Of a stretch of 15,055 bases of DNA, positions 7,180 to 14,461 are shown piece by piece. The notes below the pieces were generated by a model. That model did no database searches. It was given only the letters and a program-made list of their open reading frames with translations, and was not told the DNA's origin. The position numbers and the translations under genes were made by a program. The DNA lies in contig CAYPXH010000033.1 of assembly GCA_964414755.1 (NCBI GenBank), positions 1-15,055 on the forward strand. Direction: 5' to 3'. The DNA comes from JAEUKQ01 sp964414755 (GTDB lineage Bacteria; Pseudomonadota; Alphaproteobacteria; JAEUKQ01). The stretch's first letter is position 1; the number at the start of each line of letters is the position of its first letter.

Positions 7180-8235
7180 CTAGGCACCCTGACCTATCGC
7201 CTGGCTTATATGATTATAGCCATCTTTTGCCAGCAAGCGTGGCAACTGCCTATGGATTTCGTGGACAAGCTTAAAACCTGAATAGATTAATGCCGTGTAT
7301 AATTGTATCAGGTTTGCACCAGCACGAATTTTTTGATAGGCTTGTTCTGCACTTGCAACGCCTCCTACACCTATTAAAGGTATTCTGCCTTCTGTAAGCC
7401 GATAAAACCTAGCTAAAACAGCCGTTGACTTTTGAAATAAGGGTTGGCCGCTTAAGCCCCCAGTTTGTTGCATATGATAACTTTTCATGCTATCAAAGCG
7501 TTCAATTGTTGTATTCGAAATAATTAGCCCATTAACTTGATAAGTCAAAGATAACTCTACAATATCTTTTATCTGTTCTTGCCCCAGGTCTGGGGCAATT
7601 TTAACAAGCAAAGGTATTTTTTTTTGGTGTTTTGTTCTAACATTACCTAATGCCTCAAGAAGATTTTGTAATTGCTTATATTGCTGTAATTCGCGTAATC
7701 CAGCTGTATTTGGTGAAGAAATATTAACCGTAATATAATCTGCTACATCGGCCATTTGTTGCCAACCTAAGACATAATCGGCTATTGCGTCATCGGTATC
7801 TTTATTTTTACCAATATTAACGCCGATAATTGATTTTCTTGGCTGGTTGTACAACATTTCTAAGCGACGATGGGCATGTTGCTGGCCTTGGTTATTAAAA
7901 CCAAGACGATTAATAATTGCCCTGTCCCGAGACAAGCGAAATAAACGCGGCTTATTATTTCCTGCCTGCGCCCTTGGTGTTAATGTACCAACTTCGATAA
8001 AACCAAAACCCACCCGCATCATCGCTGGTACAATCTCGGCATTTTTATCAAAGCCTGCCGCAAGACCTATGGGATTGGCGAAATCCATACCCCACAATTT
8101 TTGTGACAACGCTGGATGATTATCAATCGGCCGGGTCATAAGCCGAGACATAAAACGTGGGTAACGTCTTAAAAGACCAATAGCCAGCTGATGTGCGGTC
8201 TCAGGCTGAAGCAAATAGGCTAATTTCCACAACAT
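7180..8235 (-). CDS. pyrD: Dihydroorotate dehydrogenase (quinone), class 2
   Basis: Oxidises dihydroorotate to orotate in pyrimidine synthesis and passes electrons to membrane quinone. At 351 residues it has the class 2 length, including the N-terminal helical membrane-association region (MLWKLAYLLQPETAHQLAIG). FMN- and substrate-site motifs are present: NPIGLAAGFDKNAE (54-67), NRLGFNNQG (109-117), NISSPNTAGLR (171-181) with the class 2 catalytic serine S174, the FMN-contacting K212 in LLVKIAPD, SNTTI (240-244) and GVGGVASAEQA (289-299). It starts 23 bases after lysS on the same strand with only a weak ribosome site. It converges on the DUF4175 gene with 34 bases between stops and no clear terminator. 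An A9 run on the coding strand (7617-7625) encodes part of QKKI. Confidence 0.96.
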   Translation of the reverse strand: MLWKLAYLLQPETAHQLAIGLLRRYPRFMSRLMTRPIDNHPALSQKLWGMDFANPIGLAAGFDKNAEIVPAMMRVGFGFIEVGTLTPRAQAGNNKPRLFRLSRDRAIINRLGFNNQGQQHAHRRLEMLYNQPRKSIIGVNIGKNKDTDDAIADYVLGWQQMADVADYITVNISSPNTAGLRELQQYKQLQNLLEALGNVRTKHQKKIPLLVKIAPDLGQEQIKDIVELSLTYQVNGLIISNTTIERFDSMKSYHMQQTGGLSGQPLFQKSTAVLARFYRLTEGRIPLIGVGGVASAEQAYQKIRAGANLIQLYTALIYSGFKLVHEIHRQLPRLLAKDGYNHISQAIGQGA

Positions 8236-8258
8236 TACTTTAAATAATTTTCTTTATT

Positions 8259-9836
8259 TTAACCGATTTTTTGACCGTTTTCAGCTTGCCGCAATAGTTT
8301 TATCGTTTCAGAAAGACCGTAAATTGCAACAAAAGTTCCCCAACGCGGCCCCTGCTCTTGCCCCAGTAAGATTTCATAAAGAACCTTAAACCAGGCTCGC
8401 AAATCAGGAAAAGCATGACGCTTACCAACATCATAAAACGATGTCTGGATTTGTTCAGAAGTTGCGCCTTTCGTCAATCCTTCCAAAGAGATTTTTAAAT
8501 CAGTAATAGCTGCTTTTTCCATATCGGTAGCCAAGCGATACTTTTTATGTGGCTTAACCCGATCGCGATAATAAGCGATAGCATAACCTATCAACTTATC
8601 TAGAAATGGTGCCGTATGTGGGTTTGCCCCCTGAGCGTACCGACTAATAAACCCCCACAAAACCTGCTTATCCTCGGTATTACAAACATTAACCAGATTA
8701 AGTAAGATACTAAAATGCAATGTCACACCTTGTTTAGGTGCTTGTCCGTTATGAATATGCCAAACAGGGTTTTCAAGTTGTGCAGCTGCTGGTTCTGTTG
8801 GAAACTTCTCTGAAAAATCTAAATACTCATCAACCGCCTTTGGTATAACATCAAAATATAGCCTTTTTGCCGTACGTGGTTTTTGATACATATAAAGGGC
8901 TAGACTTTCAGGGGGCGCATAAGAAAGCCATTCTTCCACGCTAAGTCCATTACCACGTGACTTTGAAATCTTTTCCCCGTTTTCATCTAAAAACAGTTCG
9001 TAACTTAAGCTTACCGGCGGTATTGATCCAAGAACCTGGCATATATCAGTAGCTAGTTTTACTGATGGTATCAGGTCTTTACCCGACATTTCATAATCAA
9101 CATGTAAAGCATGCCAACGCATTGCCCAATCGGGCTTCCACTGTAATTTGCAGCGTCCGCCTGTTACTGGTGTTTCGACTTTTTCGCCATCTTCGCTTTG
9201 ATAAATAATGGTGCCTGCCTTCACATCATGTTCTAACACTGGCACCTGCAAAACACGGCCTGTTTTTTGACATAACGGCAGAAAAGGACTATAGGTTTGC
9301 TGACGCTCTTCGCGCAGGGACGGAAGCATAATGTCCATGATCTCTTGATATTTTGCAAGTACAGCAAGCAATGCTTTATCAAAACGGCCACTTTTATACC
9401 AATCTGTTGCACTTTGAAATTCGTACTCAAACCCAAATGAATCAAGGAACGAACGCAACCGTGCATTGTTATGATGACCAAAACTTTCGTATTTTTGAAA
9501 CGGATCTGGAATAGAGGTTAAAGGTTTACCAAGATGTTGGGCAACCATTTCACGGTTGGGGATATTTGTTGGAACTTTGCGCAATCCATCCATATCATCA
9601 GAAAAAGCAAAAAGCCGCGTCGGAATATCACTTAAACATTGGAAAGCCTGACGAACCATAGTGGTTCGCACCACTTCACCAAAGGTACCAATGTGTGGCA
9701 GTCCCGATGGCCCGTACCCTGTTTCAAATAAAACATAACCTTTGGCCGGTTTTTTGTTACCCAAGCGTTCGATAATTCGACGTGCTTCTTCAAATGGCCA
9801 TGCTTTTGCCGCTAAAGCGTAAGGGTTAATTGTCAT
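8259..9836 (-). CDS. lysS: Lysyl-tRNA synthetase, class I
   Basis: Charges tRNA-Lys with lysine in the cytoplasm. This is the class I (archaeal-type, sometimes called LysK) enzyme, unrelated to the class II LysRS of most bacteria and typical of alphaproteobacteria and some other groups. At 525 residues it is full length. The HIGH-type signature is HIGT (48-51) preceded by GYGPSGLP, and the KMSKS-type signature is KISKS (289-293) in ENGEKISKSRGNG. The C-terminal helical anticodon-binding part ends with VLYEILLGQEQGPRWGTFVAIYG. On the minus strand AGGA (9844-9847) lies 7 bases before the ATG. pyrD follows 23 bases after its stop, so the two probably share a transcript. Confidence 0.96.
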   Translation of the reverse strand: MTINPYALAAKAWPFEEARRIIERLGNKKPAKGYVLFETGYGPSGLPHIGTFGEVVRTTMVRQAFQCLSDIPTRLFAFSDDMDGLRKVPTNIPNREMVAQHLGKPLTSIPDPFQKYESFGHHNNARLRSFLDSFGFEYEFQSATDWYKSGRFDKALLAVLAKYQEIMDIMLPSLREERQQTYSPFLPLCQKTGRVLQVPVLEHDVKAGTIIYQSEDGEKVETPVTGGRCKLQWKPDWAMRWHALHVDYEMSGKDLIPSVKLATDICQVLGSIPPVSLSYELFLDENGEKISKSRGNGLSVEEWLSYAPPESLALYMYQKPRTAKRLYFDVIPKAVDEYLDFSEKFPTEPAAAQLENPVWHIHNGQAPKQGVTLHFSILLNLVNVCNTEDKQVLWGFISRYAQGANPHTAPFLDKLIGYAIAYYRDRVKPHKKYRLATDMEKAAITDLKISLEGLTKGATSEQIQTSFYDVGKRHAFPDLRAWFKVLYEILLGQEQGPRWGTFVAIYGLSETIKLLRQAENGQKIG

Positions 9837-10239
9837 AAATCGTTCCTAAGTCAAGTATTGCTGCTGAATATTATTAATAAGAATACGGTTGTTTTAACCT
9901 TGATTTCGGTTGCTGCACTTAGCCTAACAAAAAATAATCTTTGGTCAATTATTATTGAAAATTATCATTTAATATTTCCCCTAACCCAAAAAATTTTTAA
10001 GATTGTATTGTCATCTATCATCTGATGGATGTTTTTTATTTTCCCTAGATTCATCAGTTATATCCTAGTGATAAAAAATTCGGTTGATTTTCTCATATAA
10101 AAAAACTTTACTTCATCAAATTGTCATGTTTGTCTATTAAGGTAAAAAAGTGTACGTAGCTAACAATTATTGGTAAAATTTTAATTTATCTTGTTTGAAG
10201 GCTACTTTTTTGTGTTCAATTTTAGGATAAGGAAACGCC
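9837..10239. other. Divergent AT-rich regulatory region between lysS and ugpB
   Basis: These 403 bases contain no supported gene and must hold promoters in both directions. For lysS (minus), a -35-like TTGACC (complement of 9943-9948) is followed after 16 bases by a weak TAGGCT. For ugpB (plus), TATAAA at 10096-10101 resembles a -10 but has no -35 partner. TTGTCAT, one base off the PhoB half-site CTGTCAT, occurs at 10008-10014 and 10121-10127. The DNA close to ugpB is very A/T-rich with poly-A and poly-T runs. None of these sites is more than a candidate. Confidence 0.6.
10110..10138 (+). promoter_or_regulatory. Possible degenerate Pho box upstream of ugpB
   Basis: Three 7-base units are spaced 11 bases apart: ACTTCAT (10110-10116), TTGTCAT (10121-10127) and GTCTATT (10132-10138). 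They match the PhoB half-site CTGTCAT at 4, 6 and 3 of 7 positions. ugp operons are PhoB-activated under phosphate starvation in enterobacteria and rhizobia, which makes the placement plausible. The outer units are poor, so this is a weak candidate. Confidence 0.25.
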
Positions 10240-11562
10240 ATGTTTAAAAATCGTCTTAGCCGATTATTAACAATGATTACATCGGTTATGTTTCTTGGTG
10301 CTGCATCAGCACAAGCACAAATCGAAATTCAATTTTGGCATGCCATGGGTGGCGAGCTTGGCCAAAAACTAACAGAACTTTCTGAACGTTTTAACACCAC
10401 CCAAAAAGAATTCAAAATTGTCCCTGTTTATAAGGGAAATTATACAGAAACAATGACCGCGGCAATTGCTGCTTTCCGGGCTAAACAACAGCCGCATATT
10501 GTTCAGGTTTTTGAAGTTGGTACTGCAACAATGATGTCAGCCAAGGGCGCTGTTTACCCAGTTTATCAGTTAATGGCCGATCAAAAAGAACCATTCAACC
10601 CTAAATCGTATCTTGGTGCAGTTGTTGGATACTATTCGGATAGCAAGGGTAATATTCTATCATTGCCATTCAATAGTTCAACGCCAGTTATGTATTATAA
10701 CAAAGAAGCGTTCCGTAAAGCCGGCTTAAACCCAGATCAACCACCAGCAACCTGGCCTGAACTAGAGGCGGCAGCTAAAAAATTACAGGCTGCGGGGTAT
10801 GTATGCGGTTTTACCACCGCTTGGCCATCTTGGGTTCAGTTGGAAAATTTAAGCGCAATTCATGATCAGCCAATTGCTACGAAAGCGAATGGTTTTGATG
10901 GGTTGGATACTGTTTTACAACTAAATGGCGATTTACAAGTACGTCATATAGGTAAACTAGCTGAATGGCAAAAAACCAAAATCTTCGATTATGGTGGCCG
11001 CCAATCAAACAGCGCACCTAAATTTTATAGCGGCGAATGTGTCATGTACATGAATTCTTCTGCTGCTTATGCAGCGGTTAGGGCTAATGCCAAGTTTGAA
11101 TTTGGCGTTGGCATGCTACCATATTGGCCTGACGTAACCCAAAACCCCAAAAACAGCATTATTGGCGGGGCAACTTTGTGGGTATTAAATGGTCATCCGA
11201 AAGAACATTATCGTGGTGTTGCAAAATTTTTCTCCTACCTTTCATCGCCCGAGATTCAGACAGAATGGCATCAATTCAGCGGTTATGTACCCATTACAAA
11301 TAAAGCTTATGAAATCAGTTTGGAACAAGGATTTTATGGTAAAAACCCGGGAACCGATGTCTCGATTAAACAACTGACTCGTGGAACACCAAGCCAAAAT
11401 TCCAAGGGATTACGCCTTGGCAGTTTTGCTCAGATTCGTGATATTATTGAAAACGAAATCGAAGCAATTTTGTCTGGCACAAAAACAGCCAAGCAAGGTT
11501 TGGATGATGCCGTACGTCAAAGCAATGAGTTATTGCGTCAATTTGAACGCACAAATCGATAA
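10240..11562 (+). CDS. ugpB: sn-Glycerol-3-phosphate ABC transporter, periplasmic binding protein
   Basis: Periplasmic receptor that captures sn-glycerol-3-phosphate and glycerophosphodiesters and delivers them to UgpAE. At 440 residues it is within two of the E. coli protein as I recall it. The signal peptide has a basic start (MFKNRLSRLL), a hydrophobic core and a likely cleavage after AQA (residue 26). Mature motifs include QFWHAMGG, YKGNYTET, VQVFEVGTATMM, PFNSSTPVMYYNK, SGYVPIT and GSFAQIRDIIE. Residues Y68, E92, S147, W195, Y349 and R400 fall at a constant offset from the ligand-binding residues I recall for E. coli UgpB, supporting the substrate. AAGGA lies about 6 bases before the ATG. 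It is separated from ugpA by a strong terminator. Confidence 0.95.
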   Translation: MFKNRLSRLLTMITSVMFLGAASAQAQIEIQFWHAMGGELGQKLTELSERFNTTQKEFKIVPVYKGNYTETMTAAIAAFRAKQQPHIVQVFEVGTATMMSAKGAVYPVYQLMADQKEPFNPKSYLGAVVGYYSDSKGNILSLPFNSSTPVMYYNKEAFRKAGLNPDQPPATWPELEAAAKKLQAAGYVCGFTTAWPSWVQLENLSAIHDQPIATKANGFDGLDTVLQLNGDLQVRHIGKLAEWQKTKIFDYGGRQSNSAPKFYSGECVMYMNSSAAYAAVRANAKFEFGVGMLPYWPDVTQNPKNSIIGGATLWVLNGHPKEHYRGVAKFFSYLSSPEIQTEWHQFSGYVPITNKAYEISLEQGFYGKNPGTDVSIKQLTRGTPSQNSKGLRLGSFAQIRDIIENEIEAILSGTKTAKQGLDDAVRQSNELLRQFERTNR

Positions 11563-11570
11563 TTGCTTTT

Positions 11571-11599
11571 AAGCAGGGCGGTTTCCGCCCTGCTTTTTT
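11571..11599 (+). terminator. Strong intrinsic terminator between ugpB and ugpA
   Basis: An 11-bp GC-rich perfect stem (AAGCAGGGCGG pairing with CCGCCCTGCTT) around a TTT loop runs directly into six T residues (11594-11599). It begins 8 bases after the ugpB stop and 72 bases before the end of the gap to ugpA. Placed inside a transporter operon, it probably acts as a partial terminator that also protects the ugpB mRNA 3' end, so more binding protein is made than permease. Confidence 0.92.
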
Positions 11600-11642
11600 A
11601 AACTTCTTATTACAATTAACAATAAAATTAGCGCTCCCTATT

Positions 11643-12527
11643 ATGGCTGAAAAGCGTGTTACGTTTAAAAAATCAACGATTGCTTGGCTACTGGTTGCAC
11701 CACAATTAGCCATTACTTTGGTATTTTTCATTTGGCCAGCAAGTCAAGCTTTGTATCAATCTTTATGGCAAGAAGATGCTTTTGGGCTTAATCGTGATTT
11801 TGTTTGGTTTGATAATTTTAGCCGTTTATTTGACGACCAAAGTTACCAAAATTCCCTAATTGTTACGATTATTTTTAGTTTAAGCACTGCTGCTACCGCT
11901 ATTTGTTTTGCCTTATTATTAGCCTGTAAGGCAGATAAATTAATGCGTGGCAGCCAAACATATAAAACTTTGTTAATTTGGCCATATGCAATTGCTCCTG
12001 CCGTTGCTGGGGCGTTATGGTGGTTTATGTTTAACCCAACCGTTGGCATATTGGCTTATATTGCACGTGGTTTGGGTTATGATTGGAATCATTTTCTTAA
12101 TGGCGATGATGCCCTGATTTTAGTAATTCTGGCGTCCGCATGGAAACAAATAAGCTATAATTTTCTTTTCTTTTTAGCTGGTCTACAATCAATTCCCAAA
12201 TCACTTATTGAAGCAGCAGCAATCGATGGTGCATCAAGTACAAAACGTTTTTGGACCATTATTTTTCCTTTACTATCACCCACAACCTTTTTCTTGCTTG
12301 TTGTCAATTGTGTATATGCATTCTTTGATACCTTTGCGGTTATTCATGCCACCACACGGGGCGGCCCATCACAAGCAACACAAACCCTAATTTACAAAGT
12401 ATACAAAGATGGTGTCGAAGGAAATGATTGGAGCAGTGCGGGTGCTCAGTCTGTTGTACTTATGATCATCGTATGTTTGTTAACTGTTATTCAATTTCGT
12501 TTTATTGAGCGGCGGGTGCATTACTAA
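11643..12527 (+). CDS. ugpA: sn-Glycerol-3-phosphate ABC transporter, permease UgpA
   Basis: One of two inner-membrane permeases of the importer. At 294 residues it has about six predicted membrane helices (roughly 14-34, 72-94, 108-130, 158-180, 206-230 and 268-286). The cytoplasmic coupling motif EAAAIDGASSTKRFWTIIFP begins at residue 190 and contacts the UgpC ATPase. The segment FVWFDNFSRLF near the N-terminus and FAVIHATTRGGPSQATQTLIYKVY near the C-terminus are typical of UgpA. No clear ribosome site precedes the ATG (the preceding bases are GCGCTCCCTATT), in contrast to ugpB. The stop shares a base with the ugpE start (TAATG). It lies just after a strong terminator, so it needs read-through or its own promoter. 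Confidence 0.95.
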   Translation: MAEKRVTFKKSTIAWLLVAPQLAITLVFFIWPASQALYQSLWQEDAFGLNRDFVWFDNFSRLFDDQSYQNSLIVTIIFSLSTAATAICFALLLACKADKLMRGSQTYKTLLIWPYAIAPAVAGALWWFMFNPTVGILAYIARGLGYDWNHFLNGDDALILVILASAWKQISYNFLFFLAGLQSIPKSLIEAAAIDGASSTKRFWTIIFPLLSPTTFFLLVVNCVYAFFDTFAVIHATTRGGPSQATQTLIYKVYKDGVEGNDWSSAGAQSVVLMIIVCLLTVIQFRFIERRVHY

Positions 12528-13375
12528 TGGTAGAAAATCGTCCAATTAGCCGTTACATAGCACATGTCATTTTAATTATCGGGGTGGTTGTTACTTTCCT
12601 TCCTATCTGGCTGGCTTTTGTTGCTTCAACCCACCCGGTTGATCGTCTTTTAAATGATCAGATGCCTTTTTGGCCAGGTGATCAGTTGCTTGAAAATTAT
12701 GGTACCGTTCTTAGCGAAGGCATGAAAAAAGCTGGTGGTGTACCTGTCGGCACGATGATGCTTAATAGCTTAATTATGGCTCTTGCCATCGCGATTGGAA
12801 AAATTTTTATTTCGTTTCTTTCGGCTTTTGCAATCGTCTATTTCCGCTTTCCATTTCGCCGCACGATCTTTTGGATGATTTTTATTACCCTGATGCTGCC
12901 GGTTGAGGTGCGTATTTTGCCCACATTCGAAATTGTCGCTAATTTAGGAATGTTAAACAGCTATGGAGGACTAATCATTCCTCTTATTGCGTCAGCAACT
13001 GCAACTTTTTTATTCCGACAGTTTTTTTTAACTGTTCCCGATGAATTGCTTGAAGCCGCACGGATTGATGGGGCTGGTCCTATGCGCTTTTTAAAGGATA
13101 TTTTACTTCCCCTATCGCGTACTTCCATCGCTGCTTTATTTGTCATTCAGTTTATTTATGGCTGGAACCAGTTTTTGTGGCCATTACTTGTGACAACCGA
13201 TCAATCCCTTTATACTATTGTGATGGGGATTCGCAGCATGATTACAGTTGGTGACAGCGAACCAACATGGCATTTGATTATGGCCACAGTCATCTTAGCA
13301 ATGTTACCGCCTGTTTTGGTTGTGATGCTAATGCAACGTCAGTTTGTTAAAGGTTTGGTTGAAACCGAAAAATAA
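12527..13375 (+). CDS. ugpE: sn-Glycerol-3-phosphate ABC transporter, permease UgpE
   Basis: Second inner-membrane permease, pairing with UgpA to form the channel. At 282 residues it is full length, with about six hydrophobic segments beginning at HVILIIGVVVTFLPIWLAF. FMKKAGG-type spacing before MMLNSLIMALAIAIGK, the segment TLMLPVEVRILPTFEIVANLG in the middle helices and the coupling motif EAARIDGAGPMRFLKDILLP (from 176) are characteristic, as is YGWNQFLWPLLVTT (211-224). The ATG overlaps the ugpA stop by one base, so the two permeases are translationally coupled and probably made in equal amounts. The ATPase gene follows after 14 bases. Confidence 0.95.
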   Translation: MVENRPISRYIAHVILIIGVVVTFLPIWLAFVASTHPVDRLLNDQMPFWPGDQLLENYGTVLSEGMKKAGGVPVGTMMLNSLIMALAIAIGKIFISFLSAFAIVYFRFPFRRTIFWMIFITLMLPVEVRILPTFEIVANLGMLNSYGGLIIPLIASATATFLFRQFFLTVPDELLEAARIDGAGPMRFLKDILLPLSRTSIAALFVIQFIYGWNQFLWPLLVTTDQSLYTIVMGIRSMITVGDSEPTWHLIMATVILAMLPPVLVVMLMQRQFVKGLVETEK

Positions 13376-13389
13376 GGATTTATTTGGGA

Positions 13390-14457
13390 ATGGCTGAATT
13401 AAAGTTAGAAAAAGTTCGAAAAAATTATGGCCAGGTTACGGCTATTCATCAGATCGACTTGCAGGTGAAGAACGGTGAATTTTTAGTAATTGTTGGGCCA
13501 TCTGGCTGCGGTAAATCTACCTTGTTAAGGATGGTAGCTGGACTAGAAGCGATTAGTGATGGCGATATCTATATTAATGAAAAACACGTGAATGAGGTTG
13601 AACCAAAAGATCGTCAAATTGCCATGGTTTTTCAAAATTATGCCCTATATCCGCATATGAGTGTTTTTAACAACATGGCTTATGGTCTTAAGATTGCCGG
13701 CCTTAATCGTAGTGACATTCAAAACCGTGTCCATGAAGTATCAGAAATCTTAGAGATTAAGTCATTACTTGATCGCAAACCCCGTCAATTATCTGGTGGA
13801 CAACGCCAACGCGTTGCTATGGGACGCGCAATTGTTCGTAACCCTGCACTTTTTCTTTTTGATGAGCCCCTTTCAAACTTAGATGCAAAACTACGCGTCC
13901 AAATGCGGATTGAAATTAAACAACTTCAACGTCGCCTTGGTATAACAACCCTATACGTTACCCACGACCAGGTTGAAGCGATGACCCTGGCAGACAGACT
14001 ATTAGTAATGAATGCCGGCATTGCTGAACAAATTGGTACACCCCTTGAAATATATGAACATCCCCAAACAACTTTTGTTGCCGGTTTTATTGGCTCTCCA
14101 CCCATGAATTTACTTCAGTGCGTTGTTAATGGGCCTCAAATATTTCTTGAAAAACAGGCTTTGCTTGGGATACCAGCCTCACGCAATATTGAGAAACCAT
14201 CGGTTGTTTTGGGTATTAGACCCGAGCATTTAGTGCTGGATCCACAAGGGCCATTAAATCTTACAATTGATCTTGTTGAAACCTTAGGTGCTGATACACT
14301 GGTATACGCCCACCTTGGACGCCAGCGTATTGTTGCACGCCTGCCTGATCACCATAAAGTATCCTTGGGTGACCAGATGCGGTTTACCATCCCGCCAGAA
14401 CGTGCTAACTTTTTTGATGTAGATAGTGGAAAGAAAATAGCCGCCAAATTTGGCTAA
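13390..14457 (+). CDS. ugpC: sn-Glycerol-3-phosphate ABC transporter, ATP-binding protein
   Basis: Cytoplasmic ATPase that drives the Ugp importer; a MalK-type subunit with a C-terminal regulatory domain. From the ATG at 13390 it is 355 residues. Walker A is GPSGCGKST (36-44), the Q-loop Q82 lies in FQNYALYPHM, the ABC signature is LSGGQ (134-138), Walker B is LFLFDEP (154-160) with E159, and the switch histidine is H192 in VTHDQ. The OB/TOBE region after about 235 begins GSPPMNLLQC and contains GIRPEH. A TTG two codons upstream (13384) is better spaced from the AGGA at 13375-13378 (5 versus 11 bases), but MAELKLEKV matches the usual family N-terminus, so I chose ATG. No ugpQ follows. Confidence 0.95.
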   Translation: MAELKLEKVRKNYGQVTAIHQIDLQVKNGEFLVIVGPSGCGKSTLLRMVAGLEAISDGDIYINEKHVNEVEPKDRQIAMVFQNYALYPHMSVFNNMAYGLKIAGLNRSDIQNRVHEVSEILEIKSLLDRKPRQLSGGQRQRVAMGRAIVRNPALFLFDEPLSNLDAKLRVQMRIEIKQLQRRLGITTLYVTHDQVEAMTLADRLLVMNAGIAEQIGTPLEIYEHPQTTFVAGFIGSPPMNLLQCVVNGPQIFLEKQALLGIPASRNIEKPSVVLGIRPEHLVLDPQGPLNLTIDLVETLGADTLVYAHLGRQRIVARLPDHHKVSLGDQMRFTIPPERANFFDVDSGKKIAAKFG

Positions 14458-14461
14458 ATTA

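Noticed and set aside
7847..8119. Plus-strand 90-residue open frame antisense to pyrD
   Set aside because: Lies wholly within a well-supported gene, has no family-like sequence and no ribosome site; a shadow frame.
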